Assembly (NCBI RefSeq): GCF_904846225.1
Contig: NZ_CAJGZJ010000001.1
Coordinates: 248,001 to 312,000 of the forward strand
Source: Psychrobacter immobilis
GTDB lineage: Bacteria > Pseudomonadota > Gammaproteobacteria > Pseudomonadales > Moraxellaceae
DNA: 64,000 nucleotides
Reading direction: 5' to 3'
Shown piece by piece: positions 27,401 through 35,758 of the stretch. Both the position numbers and the translations under genes were made by a program. How positions within the stretch are numbered: position 1 is the first letter of the stretch; every line of letters starts with the position of its first letter. The notes beneath the pieces were generated by a model that worked only from the letters and a program-made list of their open reading frames with translations, ran no database searches and was not told where the DNA came from.

Positions 27401-28372
27401 ATTAAAAATAACTGTTTCGAGCTCACTCAGCATGCGCGGCAAGAAACGAGCTGTCATCGTGGGCGATAAATCATGCAGTATAGATTGAGTGCGTTCGCTA
27501 TGTTTTGCCAGACCCTCTAAATCGATGTAGACCCTTATAGTTAAGTATCTAATAAAATTTGATGGCAGCCCAGATTGTTGAACACAAGACTCTATTACTT
27601 GCTCAAGCTGACTCAAAAGTGCTGCATAATGTTCAGGAAGGGGTGTGTCGTTATGAGGGATGTCTTTTAGCCACAATTCGGTTAAGTACCAAAGGCGTTG
27701 TAAATCATCATCCTGAGTGGTTTGCCACAAGTATTGGCTGACCCTATCTAATACTTTCAGTAAAGAAGATTGATTAGTATTGGCAATCAGTAGCTCTTGT
27801 ACTTTCTGTCGCCAAACCAGTAATAACTGTCGATAGTGATGATCCGTCAAATGAGTGGCAACTCTATTTGTTGGTATTATTACCTCGATATTATCGATAA
27901 TACTGTCGCTGATAGTACCGTCATCGATATCGTTACTGTATGAGTGCTCATGCTGACTACCGATAGAACTTGCAGATAATTGTGCCGCTGCACCCAGTCT
28001 TGACAATAGGTGAGTAAGCTCGTCAGTCGCTTTACGAATCAAAGAAGTATGACAGCTATTTGTAAGCGCGTATTGATTTAGCTCACGTTGTAGCAAACGA
28101 TGAGAAAACTGCCCGATACGGCGGTGATAAGTAGAAACGCCATCACGGCTACCTGCTTCTGCCAGCAAGCTCAGATTATTGGTAAGGCTTGCTAGCAACG
28201 GAAGGCGGATCATGGTGAGTGCGCCGCTAACTTGATGGTAACTCTGCATCATCTGCTCATAATTAGTGCTATCAGCATCTAATTGCCAGCCATCAGATAC
28301 CTGTGATAATTGCTGATTAAACAGTGGTAATAACCACTCAAGCGGCACTATGTCATTGGGCTGGTTTTTCAT
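21395..28372 (-). CDS. chpA: Multi-Hpt hybrid histidine kinase ChpA of twitching chemotaxis
   Basis: This 2325-residue kinase is at the centre of the Pil-Chp pathway. An N-terminal FimL-like region is followed by Hpt motifs near residues 682 (HTLKGSGRM), 905 (HTLKGSGRM), 1101 (HTLRGASGSS), 1393 (HTIKGGARM) and 1576 (HTIKGGARM). The CheA-type ATPase lies near 1900 (LRNAVDHGIE, then DDGRGID and SGRGVGMDVV). A CheW-like domain comes next, and a C-terminal receiver (ILVVDDS near 2199; phospho-Asp in LLDIEMPRMDG near 2244; MGKPF). It passes phosphate to PilG and PilH to set pilus extension and retraction. P. aeruginosa ChpA is about 150 residues longer with more phosphotransfer sites. An AGGAT ribosome site precedes the ATG. 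Confidence 0.96.
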   Translation of the reverse strand: MKNQPNDIVPLEWLLPLFNQQLSQVSDGWQLDADSTNYEQMMQSYHQVSGALTMIRLPLLASLTNNLSLLAEAGSRDGVSTYHRRIGQFSHRLLQRELNQYALTNSCHTSLIRKATDELTHLLSRLGAAAQLSASSIGSQHEHSYSNDIDDGTISDSIIDNIEVIIPTNRVATHLTDHHYRQLLLVWRQKVQELLIANTNQSSLLKVLDRVSQYLWQTTQDDDLQRLWYLTELWLKDIPHNDTPLPEHYAALLSQLEQVIESCVQQSGLPSNFIRYLTIRVYIDLEGLAKHSERTQSILHDLSPTMTARFLPRMLSELETVIFNLDKPDTLLNPLQKIKRQLEGRGWTYYVSQVESIVTDIEYALSSSEGFIPEQRQIEHKLQELYSAIYNTEQAISLKIGESGFFATLSEALDNVGAPLDDNHATASTVKDWRELRIAVEEVKQSFNDYIQRQDIHLLPTAADFTKISNNFADMGLSEVSQTINDMASVFTQLVTHKVEALSWNITQAVAEALTSLELLLDCLAQQVFDQKLLTQANEYTAKAAQLLTTYIEAPETINDTFLAQKPAANVVRYDDSGEIAPASDQPFNAQVSTDANVDNETTSEQNIADMSSHTIDNVTESAVLTRAREQVKPDSFEMDADIREIFIDEVTDVIGDLEDFLPIWQQDSQDLTPLTEVRRNFHTLKGSGRMVSAFSISEMAWAIENLLNRLLDKTLPVTDDVVNLVIETTKRLPVMITDFEAQRPPSLDPAITIVQSQNLMTNQPINAGLTQPEPTTTKTATVFEIDGFDVESSTELETTNAMLDDAESLDGLDTINYESNETSDNSEKKEISVLSFSLEIPAVLIPFMAETEQLPADADDADPDIKEIFIEEANEVLAEIVPLYEVWRLSSTDLSELKDIRRGFHTLKGSGRMVGAHYTAELAWSIEDMLNRILDHSITASADICRLITDVLAAYPAMLTVFENNRQNYPAMVPLWITCAKGYSKQQGDKFSYIALYTQAVNRSEYESNHGLVTSSDSSETTNFDDSHEEVDITLQLINSVNDMIAEAPILLAPQTEQEKEFFEIFIEEAEGLLQDIDQFVDEHQDQLHVEVTDEIVRAFHTLRGASGSSALVAISEVSATIEHSLEVLQQQDTTMNAQHLEALATSATLIDGYLNNYKQNIQPQDLSMEETQSQQDVASLQAMLGEQSITSDGHIIADSKPTIEQLLDNNIDELLDAEWELDDALNSTEAGRVKSYIAQQILQIQYLANKAQKFPKFTAILNELGNAYKYLQGNPSKARDTDVQAVLHAGHAQLVGLFDALAGSTSLKIDKQVLEDLQSIYQEDDGRNEKGFIVRAVPAAKLQFESIDTDAELLEIFLEEAQELDAALDESFNKWRADITNINALKVLQRHLHTIKGGARMAGIRSIGDLTHEAESVYEAFVDNKRVPTAQWLEIMQMVQDTMSLQIMHIVNYKKSFFTSELIEQLQQLEKAKSLPETVELVIPVPSKYFEPDTQSIATENRSNENTDSSDEVTDSLSLSTMIKQSWADSLPDSDILAVFLEEAEELTHRNKYLPVFLKDTSNITVLQALQHDLHTIKGGARMVAATGVADLAHEMESVYGDFVAGRRPVTKKVLELLVVSHDWLADAVSILRQNINPPTPTLLIEALQQFGKNPESLKHVPKESLQAEREAILVAKEQQDSQYLAKDISEMPSMLSSMAEEDQSASNNEMIRISGGVIEHMINLSGESAINRARIDMGISSLTSSIEDMGTTVQRLADQLRRMEIELEAQILSQIDDELITNEDFDPLEMDQYSSLNQLSKSLTESASDLVDINHTLLEKTRDSESLLLQLSRTQTELQDGLMNSRMVPFTRLTPRLERIVRQTANELNKSVELKIINADDEMDRTILERITSPLEHMLRNAVDHGIENTSTRLKAGKERSGHITLEVNREGSEIVIELIDDGRGIDVEAVRHKAISQGLIDADDTSLTDLDIMQYIFNAGLSTSKQVTQISGRGVGMDVVISEIRQLGGVVSVVSELGKGSHFTMRLPLTVAVSDALVVRAADRYYAIPLVQIERVVRVNPEKLYDYYQSDEATLSFEDVDYRVRYLNEILSGNKLNELVVNTNTSLPLILIKNRTGHNIALQVDQIAGSRIEVVVKPLGQQLSHIPGISAATIMGDGSVMLILDLIALMRNAQLGKNLSKSVDVKRGRIESKATILVVDDSVTVRKVTSRFLERQGFKVAVAKDGIDAIEVLQDMTPDMILLDIEMPRMDGFEVATQVRYNKRLKHIPIIMITSRTGEKHRERALEIGVNDYMGKPFQEQELLNKIQSILGKEVSLTHEG

Positions 28373-28402
28373 AGATTTATCCTAACTCGTCTAGGCACTA
28401 AT

Positions 28403-29350
28403 TTAGGCATTTATTTTTTGCCACACATTAACCTGTGGGTGCGCAATACGGCGCATATTCGAAGGACGCCAAAATAACGCCTCACCTGGAGCCAATATAA
28501 TATACCCACCCAACATGCACTGTTCTGATAGCCGCGCTAAAATATCGCGTTGATCAAACTTACGAAAATATAGCAGCATATTTTGACAGATAATCACATG
28601 CTGAAGATGCGAAGTGGGTGGTCTTTTTTCAATAATATTATGTAAAGCGAAGCGAACATATGGCCGCAAGATTGGCGCAATTTGCCAATGAACCTGAGTA
28701 CCAGTGACCGCTTCTTTTGCCGTATATGAATCATAAAGATTCGATTTATCGATCACACTTTCAGCTTTTAGTGGCCGAACAAACTGCTGATAACGTTGTG
28801 GCATGAATAGCTGCTGGCGCTTATCATACTGTCCTAGTCGTGCTTTTAAAATGGCTTGTTGGCTGACATCTGTAGCCAATATCGTATAATTTGTCAGTTG
28901 CTCCGATGACAAGCTCATCGCCAGTGACCAAGGCTCCTGCCCACTTGCGCAACCAACGCTCCAAATACGAAATAACTTATTAGCACCATCGTCATTAACG
29001 CCATCGTTACTAATGTCATTAGCAATACTGTTATTAGCAATATTGTCATTACTCATGTCAGTATTGGCTGTTAGCTGATGCTGCTGCGCGTACTTTGTGA
29101 CAAAATCTACAGACGGCATGTGGCGAAAGAAACGACTTTCATGAATGAGTATGTTATCTAACAATTGCTGACGTAAATCCTCATTACTTGGTAGCTGATG
29201 CCATAAACTTTTAGCGGTTATCCCATGCGATAAGGCTGTATGATAAATTGCATTTCTCAACCACTGCAGCTGGATATTTGGTAGAACAAAACCAGTCTCT
29301 TGCTCTATATACCGTTGCCAGTGCTGCACATCAATATTGTCTTCTTGCAT
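28403..29350 (-). CDS. pilK: CheR-type methyltransferase PilK
   Basis: This CheR-family protein of about 315 residues methylates glutamates of PilJ. The SAM motif is SVGCASGQEPWSLAMSL near residue 130. The N-terminal helical domain includes LLDNILIHESRFFRH, which contains the conserved ETxFFR-like block. HNIIEKRPPTSH and VIICQNMLLYFRKFDQ are the usual C-terminal blocks. A low-complexity Asn/Asp stretch (about 90-117, NDNIANNSIANDISND) is inserted before the SAM motif. I prefer ATG 29350; the longer frame starts with TTG at 29365. It lies 31 bp upstream of chpA and is separated from pilJ by a MITE. Confidence 0.9.
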   Translation of the reverse strand: MQEDNIDVQHWQRYIEQETGFVLPNIQLQWLRNAIYHTALSHGITAKSLWHQLPSNEDLRQQLLDNILIHESRFFRHMPSVDFVTKYAQQHQLTANTDMSNDNIANNSIANDISNDGVNDDGANKLFRIWSVGCASGQEPWSLAMSLSSEQLTNYTILATDVSQQAILKARLGQYDKRQQLFMPQRYQQFVRPLKAESVIDKSNLYDSYTAKEAVTGTQVHWQIAPILRPYVRFALHNIIEKRPPTSHLQHVIICQNMLLYFRKFDQRDILARLSEQCMLGGYIILAPGEALFWRPSNMRRIAHPQVNVWQKINA

Positions 29351-29400
29351 AAAATCTGTAACCAAAGGAGTTTTGATTGTCTTAACTGGATTGCCATCTA

Positions 29401-29570
29401 GGGCGTGTCATCATTTAGATTGTGAGGCTTAAAATGAGATAAATGGCAGTTAAACAAGGAAAATAATGCAGGTAATATCGAGATATTCACCAGTTATTTG
29501 ACGATGTTTAGCAAAATTTAGCCATTTCAAGACCACTAAATGATTAAGTGTGCTAATTGATGACATGCCC
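29401..29570. mobile_element. MITE copy 3, between pilJ and pilK
   Basis: This 170-bp non-coding element has near-perfect ends GGGCGTGTCATCA and TGATGACATGCCC, flanked by TA at 29399-29400 and 29571-29572. It is related to copies 1 and 2 over the whole length but is more diverged. It splits the pil-chp transcription unit. Confidence 0.85.
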
Positions 29571-29701
29571 TAGTTGAGTAAAATTATTCACGTCACCTGC
29601 TATTATGATTGCAGCACATCATCACTACTCGTACCGTATTTTTATTCGCGTATTAATGAGAGGTTATAAGCGATTCATTATTTAAGGAGCGCTGAGATTT
29701 A

Positions 29702-31114
29702 TTAATAAGCGCTTTCTGACAATAATTTATCATTATTTAGCATGCCATTATCTAATAGCTCATCATCCGTTACTTTAAAACCAGTCACTGATTCTTGTAG
29801 TGCTGCGGCCATTTCGCTTAGCTCGCCAATAGAGCGTGCTGTGGCCATCGTACCGGATGATGTTTGTGAAGTAATGTCTTGAATAATATTCATGGTATGA
29901 GAGATGTGTCCAGCAGATTCAGCCTGCTGCATTGCTGCGTTTGAGATGTTTTGAATCAAATCAGCCAACGTATTAGAAACATTCTGTACCTCTTCTAGTG
30001 CTTCACCAGCATCTTTCGCCAAACGCGCACCACGTATAACTTCCGAGGTTGTAGACTCCATCGACATGACCGCTTCGTTGGTATCTGCCTGAATCGTTTT
30101 TACCAATGTTTCAATCTGTTTGGTCGCATTAGCAGAGCGCTCAGCAAGGCGTTGAACCTCATCGGCAACAACCGCAAAACCTCGCCCCGCTTCACCAGCC
30201 ATCGATGCTTGAATAGCAGCGTTCAATGCCAACACGTTAGTCTGATCAGCAATATCATTAATCAAACCAACGATATCTCCAATTTCTTGCGATGACTCGC
30301 CAAGGCGTTTGATACGCTTGGAGGTCTCTTGAATTTGATCACGAATAACGTTCATGCCCTCAATAGAGCGCTGTACAACCTCTGCTCCATTGTAAGAAAT
30401 AGCCACTGAACGCTGGGCAACTGTCGCCGACTCTGAAGCGTTGTTTGAAACTTGGTCGATCGACATCGTCATCTCATTGATAGCTGCTGACACACCAGCG
30501 ATTTCCTGCGCTTGATGCTCAGATGCTTCAGCAAGTTCAATAGCATTCATCTGTGTTTGCTCTGATGATTGCGAAACGCGGTCGGCCGTGTTGTTAATAA
30601 CCAATACCAACTGACGCAGTTGGTCAATTGCAAAGTTCACTGAGTCAGCAATCGCCCCAGTAAAATCTTCTGATACAGTTGCATTCACCGTCAAATCACC
30701 TTCTGCCAAATCCCCTAACTCATCAAGCAAACGTAGAATAGCAATCTGGTTACGCTCGTTTTCTTCTTGAATTTGACGCGCACGCTCAGATTCTGTTTCT
30801 GCTTCTTGGCGACGACGTAGGGTTTCTTTCTCAATAATGAATCGCTCTGAGCCACCCTTCTGTTTCAGTAGCTGGTACAAAGCAAAAATAATACCGAGTG
30901 TAGCGACTACAAATATAACTGCTGGTAGAACAATCGATTCATTGAAGTTGGCGAAGTCTTGGCTCACCGATGATACTGAGTTAATCAGCCAAACCGCACA
31001 CGCCACACTTAATAAAACAAAAAATCCTAATAACAAATTCCATGTTTTGTTAAGATTTTTGTCATCTGTTTTTTTTGTCATAGCAGCTACCGGTTTTTTT
31101 ATAACATCACTCAT
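29702..31114 (-). CDS. pilJ: Pilus chemoreceptor PilJ, almost without a periplasmic domain
   Basis: This is a 470-residue methyl-accepting protein. Transmembrane helices lie at about residues 26-47 ([20 protein letters not shown]) and 62-82 ([19 protein letters not shown]), joined by only about 14 residues. A linker helix, HAMP-like region and a full cytoplasmic signalling hairpin follow. The hairpin tip reads [27 protein letters not shown], the variant typical of PilJ. P. aeruginosa PilJ is about 680 residues with two periplasmic sensor modules; these are missing here. Start ATG 31114 has GGAAGGAA upstream; the longer frame begins with a TTG inside that ribosome site. Confidence 0.93.
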   Translation of the reverse strand: MSDVIKKPVAAMTKKTDDKNLNKTWNLLLGFFVLLSVACAVWLINSVSSVSQDFANFNESIVLPAVIFVVATLGIIFALYQLLKQKGGSERFIIEKETLRRRQEAETESERARQIQEENERNQIAILRLLDELGDLAEGDLTVNATVSEDFTGAIADSVNFAIDQLRQLVLVINNTADRVSQSSEQTQMNAIELAEASEHQAQEIAGVSAAINEMTMSIDQVSNNASESATVAQRSVAISYNGAEVVQRSIEGMNVIRDQIQETSKRIKRLGESSQEIGDIVGLINDIADQTNVLALNAAIQASMAGEAGRGFAVVADEVQRLAERSANATKQIETLVKTIQADTNEAVMSMESTTSEVIRGARLAKDAGEALEEVQNVSNTLADLIQNISNAAMQQAESAGHISHTMNIIQDITSQTSSGTMATARSIGELSEMAAALQESVTGFKVTDDELLDNGMLNNDKLLSESAY

Positions 31115-31301
31115 CTTGCGTATTCCTTCCAAACAATCATCAAAGTCTTCTCGTGACTGACTTTGACAATCTTATTGTTATCGAAACAATGATTAGCAAA
31201 GCCTGTATGAATGCTGACATCCAACCGTACTGTGTCAGTCGCTATTATGCTGTCGTTACTAGTCTGTCGTTACTTCACAAACCAGTATTTATTACCAAAA
31301 A

Positions 31302-31832
31302 CTATATCGCAGCATCTATATACTGTAGATCTTGCGTGAGTAAGCTTGGCATAAAAACATACCACTCCTGCTCATTTTTTAAAAACTTACCGTGATTATA
31401 AGGGGCAAAAGGCGAATTAGGCTCGATAGCTTCTGCGCGGTATTGATCGTGAGTGAATTGTTCAATACCAATCACTTGATCGACTAGCAATCCTGAAAAG
31501 AAATTGCCATGATCAATGACCATAACTTTACGCTGACTCAGTTGTGCTAAGCGGCTAGGAACCTGTAAAAACTGAGACAAATCTGTAATGGGCAATAAGC
31601 GTCCACGGATATTGGCGATACCTAACATCCAAGGCTTTACTAAAGGTAAGCTTGTATATTCTGGCATGGCGAGCACTTCTGATACCTGACCCATAGGCGC
31701 AACCAATCGTTGGCCACCAATCTCAAATACCACACCTTGCCAATCGTACTCTTTTCCACCGCGGCGGCCACTTTTGCGCGCGCGTGCCAAATCTGCCAAA
31801 CGCAGCAGCTCAATGAACCCTTTAGAAGCCAC
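31302..31832 (-). CDS. pilI: CheW-like adaptor PilI
   Basis: This 176-residue CheW-domain protein links PilJ to ChpA. Recognisable blocks are VVFEIGGQRLVAPMGQVSEVL (about residues 30-50), PWMLGIANIRGRLLPITDLSQFL (about 65-87) and MVIDHGNFFSGLLVDQVIGI. This is close to the PilI consensus. The start is GTG at 31832, 3 nt after the pilH stop, indicating coupling. The 187-bp gap to pilJ holds no obvious signal. Confidence 0.93.
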   Translation of the reverse strand: MASKGFIELLRLADLARARKSGRRGGKEYDWQGVVFEIGGQRLVAPMGQVSEVLAMPEYTSLPLVKPWMLGIANIRGRLLPITDLSQFLQVPSRLAQLSQRKVMVIDHGNFFSGLLVDQVIGIEQFTHDQYRAEAIEPNSPFAPYNHGKFLKNEQEWYVFMPSLLTQDLQYIDAAI

Positions 31833-31835
31833 AAG

Positions 31836-32198
31836 CTACCCCATTACTTTTTGAATAATGTTGACCAATTCATTTTCATTAATTGGCTTAGTCATATATT
31901 CTTTAGCACCTTGACGCTTACCCCATACTTTATCTGTTTCTTGGTTCTTGGTACTGATCATGATCACAGGAATATGGGCGGTGGTTTTGCCGCGCGTTAT
32001 TTTTCGAGTGGCTTGAAAGCCATTCATTTCAGGCATGACTATATCCATTAGGATAACATCGGGTAAGTGATCAGCTGCCATCTGACAGCCTTGCTCGCCA
32101 TTCATCGCCTCTAATACTTTAAAGTTATGTCGAGCAAGCATGTCGCGAAACTTTGCCATTTCAGATGGCGAATCATCAATGACTAAGACAGTAGTCAT
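31836..32198 (-). CDS. pilH: Twitching response regulator PilH
   Basis: This 120-residue single-domain receiver has acidic residues DDSPSEM near the N-terminus and the phospho-acceptor in ILMDIVMPEMNGFQATR (Asp near 52). The conserved Thr/Ser is in MISTKNQETDKVWG and the Lys in YMTKPI. It is a CheY-like output protein of the Chp system, associated with pilus retraction. AAAGGAA lies before the ATG. It is first in the tight pilH-pilI pair, 267 bp after pilG. Confidence 0.93.
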   Translation of the reverse strand: MTTVLVIDDSPSEMAKFRDMLARHNFKVLEAMNGEQGCQMAADHLPDVILMDIVMPEMNGFQATRKITRGKTTAHIPVIMISTKNQETDKVWGKRQGAKEYMTKPINENELVNIIQKVMG

Positions 32199-32465
32199 AA
32201 GAATTTCCTTTATTTTGAAAATATCAATGAGAGCATATTGATAGATAGTTGAGAAAAACCGTATGAAAACGACACGTCCAAAAGCAATGGTAGCGTGACT
32301 TTATTCACAGTTATGCTTAAATACTAGGCCATTGTCAGTAATGTTACTGAAATTAGCAATCTTACCGAATGATGACATTTACCTTGTACGCTAATCTGTA
32401 TAAATACGCATCAACTACCTAAGCTTGCAAGTTTGAGTTTAGCCATACTTTTACAGATATTCCTG

Positions 32466-32843
32466 CTAGCGATACTGATTAATGGCATCAAATAGCTCAT
32501 CTTTACTGAACGGTTTTGTCAAATACTCATCAGAACCAACAATGCGACCTCTTGCTTTGTCAAACAAACCATCTTTAGACGACAGCATAATCACTGGCTT
32601 ATTGGCATAATCAGGGTTGTTTTTTATCAGCGCACAAGTCTGATAGCCATCTAAACGTGGCATCATGACGTCAACAAAAATAATATCTGGGTTGTTATCG
32701 ACGATTTTTGCTAACGCATCAAAACCGTCAATCGCAGTTACTACTTCACAACCTGCTTTTTGCAACAAAGTTTCTGCAGTACGGCGGATGGTTTTTGAGT
32801 CGTCAATCACCATCACTTTTAAGCCATCAAAATTATTTTCCAT
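32466..32843 (-). CDS. pilG: Twitching response regulator PilG
   Basis: This is a 125-residue CheY-like receiver. Features are MVIDDSKTIRRTAE at the N-terminus, IIFVDVMMPRLDGYQTC with the phospho-Asp near 56, MLSSKDGLFDKARG, and YLTKPFSKDEL with the conserved Lys. The sequence is typical of PilG, the regulator that promotes pilus extension and cAMP signalling in Pseudomonas. An AGGAC ribosome site precedes the ATG. It is the promoter-proximal gene of the minus-strand cluster. Confidence 0.94.
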   Translation of the reverse strand: MENNFDGLKVMVIDDSKTIRRTAETLLQKAGCEVVTAIDGFDALAKIVDNNPDIIFVDVMMPRLDGYQTCALIKNNPDYANKPVIMLSSKDGLFDKARGRIVGSDEYLTKPFSKDELFDAINQYR

Positions 32844-33496
32844 TATATTGTCCTATAAACGACTATTTGTTCGTAATACTATCCATCAATACAAAATTTT
32901 AACTGTCACTTCAACCTGTCATATCACTTATTATGTGATTGATACCAACGGCTAAGCTTGCATTGCCATAAGTGATGACAGCGAACGGATCATCTGTCAG
33001 TATCTACCTATCAAACACGGCGTCAACATAAGTTACTATACGCACTTTATTATTCATAAGCTTACTAAATTGAACCTGATTTTTAGGGCTTTTTGGACGA
33101 ACGCTTACGTTTTTATTACCGCTAACGGTAATATTATTTGTTTTAGTACGTTCTGCCATGGATCATGAAAGTATCCGCCAAAAACTCAACTCAGAAATGT
33201 CATTAAATTTATGATATTTCTGCATTATATAGAAACAAAGCGCACATTACTGAATAATTCTACTTTGTAATAAAAGTGTATAATTATGTGTGTTTTAGCA
33301 CAGTTATCGATTCTTTTCCAGCGATTAACCTATCAATATTTGTACTGTCTAGTAATATTACTAATCACGCTTGGCTATGTTTGCTACCAATCATTCCTAT
33401 TAAAACTTTATTTTTGTAGGAATAGGTAGGAATAGTAAGTAATAGGCAGTCGTTCCACCTCGTTATAATTCACTATATAATAAAACAACGATTACT
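32844..33496. other. Intergenic region upstream of pilG with one possible small ORF
   Basis: This 650-bp AT-rich region separates pilG (leftward) and the adaptor gene (rightward). Apart from the possible small frame at 33004-33159 (minus), I see no repeat or RNA gene. In Pseudomonas gshB lies upstream of pilG; here it does not. Confidence 0.45.
33004..33159 (-). CDS. Possible 51-residue basic protein
   Basis: A frame on the minus strand starts at ATG 33159 and ends in TAG at 33004. It begins MAERTKTNNITVSGNKNVSV and continues with a Lys/Arg/Pro-rich stretch (RPKSPKNQ). There is no strong ribosome site, which weakens the case. It has no recognised family. It could be chance in AT-rich DNA. 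Confidence 0.25.
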   Translation of the reverse strand: MAERTKTNNITVSGNKNVSVRPKSPKNQVQFSKLMNNKVRIVTYVDAVFDR

Positions 33497-33508
33497 ATGG
33501 TGCCTGCT

Positions 33509-34720
33509 ATGACTCTTTCTAAATTTTTAAAAAACAGCACCTATTTGCTAAGTGCTTTGCTACTTGTTGCCTGTCAGCCATCCCCGCCTACCGATGAGCC
33601 CATAGAGGCTGAAAACAGCGCAGCCGCAGAGACGCCACTTATCATTACTAATGATAGTGTAACCATGGCACCTGATCATATATTGAGCATAAAGCCTTCA
33701 CGTTATCAGCCAAGCCTTGGCTTGCAGGGTAGTATCGAACCTGTTAAAAAAACTGAGCTCATTTCAGCACATCCTATTACTGTCGAAAAAATACTGGTCA
33801 GTGAGGGTCAATGGGTAGAAAAAGGGATGCCTTTACTCATTGTTCGACGTTTGGATACAGAAGACAGCGTATCTCCACAATCAGGAAGTTCTACCCAAGA
33901 GAGTGAGTTGACGGTTGATGCCAAACAGAAAGATCAACCAGACACCAGCCCAAACTCCGCTCAATCCACATCGGATAGCAAAGAGCTATCAAAAGCAAAG
34001 CCATCTGTAGAAAATGCTAACGTCGATCCTAGCAGTAATGTGGCAACTAACAGTAATGTGGCAACTAGTACCGATAGCGCAGCAGACTCAAAACCACTAT
34101 ATAACTTGGCGACAGTGCGGGCCAGTTTTTCAGGGCGAGTAGAAAATATAGAAGTAGCAGCAGGACAAAAGCTAGCGGCTCAGACGCGGTTATTACATCT
34201 TAGCGATGAGTCTAAACTGTACTTTATCGCCACGCTGCCTATTCAAGCGAAACCTCAGCTTTCGATTGGCCAAACGGTTAATTTTACGGCTCAAGGTATA
34301 TCAGACAACTTTACGGGTCAGGTCAGTAAACTCACCGTAACCCGTCAGCCTAAAAAACTCTTAGTCTATGTAGAGGTGATTGACAATAAGGTAAATCGCG
34401 GCAAATTATTGTCAGATACGAAGGTGACGGGACGCGTCAACTACGGTCAAATAGATGTGGGTACTATTGTGCCCGAGCGCGCGCTCCATGATGTTGACTT
34501 AACAGAATTAAGAATGCCACCATATAAGCCGCTCAGACCTTTGACCGCCAATGTATGGATTATTGGGCAAGATCAGCGTTTGAAAGAGCGACCGATTGAG
34601 GTAGTTGAATACAATCCAACGACGCAGCAATATTTAATTGCGGGTATCAGTAATGATACCTTGATTTGTTTGGCTGATTTACCTGTTGATTCTAAAGGCA
34701 AAAAAGTTATTGTTTCATAG
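33509..34720 (+). CDS. RND/HlyD-type periplasmic adaptor lipoprotein, orphan
   Basis: This lipoprotein of about 403 residues has lipobox LLVAC near residue 20. Two lipoyl half-motifs, VEKILVSEGQWVEKGMPLL and FSGRVENIEVAAGQKLAAQTRLL, are typical of efflux adaptors. They should be joined by a coiled-coil hairpin, but here about 80 low-complexity Ser/Asn/Asp/Thr residues (about 115-197) take its place. Beta-barrel and membrane-proximal domains follow. No transporter or outer-membrane channel gene lies next to it. The two-component system 290 bp downstream may regulate it. I chose ATG 33509 (GGTG upstream); ATG 33497 is also possible. Confidence 0.8.
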   Translation: MTLSKFLKNSTYLLSALLLVACQPSPPTDEPIEAENSAAAETPLIITNDSVTMAPDHILSIKPSRYQPSLGLQGSIEPVKKTELISAHPITVEKILVSEGQWVEKGMPLLIVRRLDTEDSVSPQSGSSTQESELTVDAKQKDQPDTSPNSAQSTSDSKELSKAKPSVENANVDPSSNVATNSNVATSTDSAADSKPLYNLATVRASFSGRVENIEVAAGQKLAAQTRLLHLSDESKLYFIATLPIQAKPQLSIGQTVNFTAQGISDNFTGQVSKLTVTRQPKKLLVYVEVIDNKVNRGKLLSDTKVTGRVNYGQIDVGTIVPERALHDVDLTELRMPPYKPLRPLTANVWIIGQDQRLKERPIEVVEYNPTTQQYLIAGISNDTLICLADLPVDSKGKKVIVS

Positions 34721-35011
34721 TAATCAGCGATGACAGTTACATTGCGTAGAAACATTAACAAAGGTTATCTTGCTTTGTAACAGCCTAATTAGGCAATATG
34801 TCTATATCATATATAGCGGTAACCGAGTACTTGTATCATTTGACCTTAAATCGCTAAATAGCTTAAAAACTTTTAGCGAGCACTTTAAGGCTCAGAGGCT
34901 TGATATCTTAAATATTTGAGAAGCTAAGGTCATTAATGTAGTTATCATGATTGAAATATCAACACACATGAGATTTTTTTTAAACCATAACAACAACTAA
35001 AGGACAAAACC

Positions 35012-35734
35012 ATGAGCAAGCAAATTCTATTGATTGAAGATGATCCAGATTTAGCTGAGTTAATCAGCGACTACCTGACGATGAATTATTATGATGTACA
35101 TCATGCAGGACTTGGTCAGGAAGGGCTTGACTTATTGGACACCAAAGAGCGTGATATTGATTTGGTCGTGCTTGATTTGATGCTGCCTGACATGGACGGT
35201 ATGCAAGTATGTCAAAAAATTCGCGGCAACAAAAATAACATGACCAATAAAGTGCCGATCATCATGCTAACCGCGAAAGGCGACACAACGGATCGCGTAT
35301 TGGGTCTTGAGATGGGTGCTGATGACTATATCTCTAAACCTTTTGAGCCACGTGAGCTTCTCGCTCGCATCCGTGCGGTTATTCGTCGACACGAGCAACC
35401 CAATCAAGCGGACAGCCAATCAGACAGCTTGACTTTCGGTCGTTTGAGCGTATTCCCTGATAGCCATGAAGTGACTATCGATGATGAAGCAGTACGTTTG
35501 ACGACGCATCAGTTTCAACTATTGCATTATTTTGCCACTCATTCTGGTAAAGTACTGAACCGCGAGCAACTTTGGCAAGCCATGCCAAACGACGACAGCT
35601 CCGACAACATCGATCGCGCGATTGACGTTCATATTTCACGTTTACGTGCTTTGATCGAAGACAATCCACGCCAGCCAAAACGTATTATTACCGTGCGCGG
35701 CGTTGGCTATCAATTTGCAACCGATCAGGTATAA
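35012..35734 (+). CDS. OmpR-family response regulator
   Basis: This 240-residue regulator has an N-terminal receiver (IEDDPDLAE; phospho-Asp in LVVLDLMLPDMDG near residue 54; MLTAKGDTTD; ISKPFEPREL). The C-terminal winged-helix DNA-binding domain runs from about 140 (LTTHQFQLLHYFATHSGKVLNREQLW ... RAIDVHISRLRALIEDNP ... RGVGYQF). An AAAGGA ribosome site lies before the ATG. It forms a pair with the histidine kinase 24 bp downstream. It resembles the RstA/CpxR-like branch, but I cannot name its target. Confidence 0.92.
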   Translation: MSKQILLIEDDPDLAELISDYLTMNYYDVHHAGLGQEGLDLLDTKERDIDLVVLDLMLPDMDGMQVCQKIRGNKNNMTNKVPIIMLTAKGDTTDRVLGLEMGADDYISKPFEPRELLARIRAVIRRHEQPNQADSQSDSLTFGRLSVFPDSHEVTIDDEAVRLTTHQFQLLHYFATHSGKVLNREQLWQAMPNDDSSDNIDRAIDVHISRLRALIEDNPRQPKRIITVRGVGYQFATDQV

Positions 35735-35758
35735 GCGTCTGATAATAGAGATGGTTTA

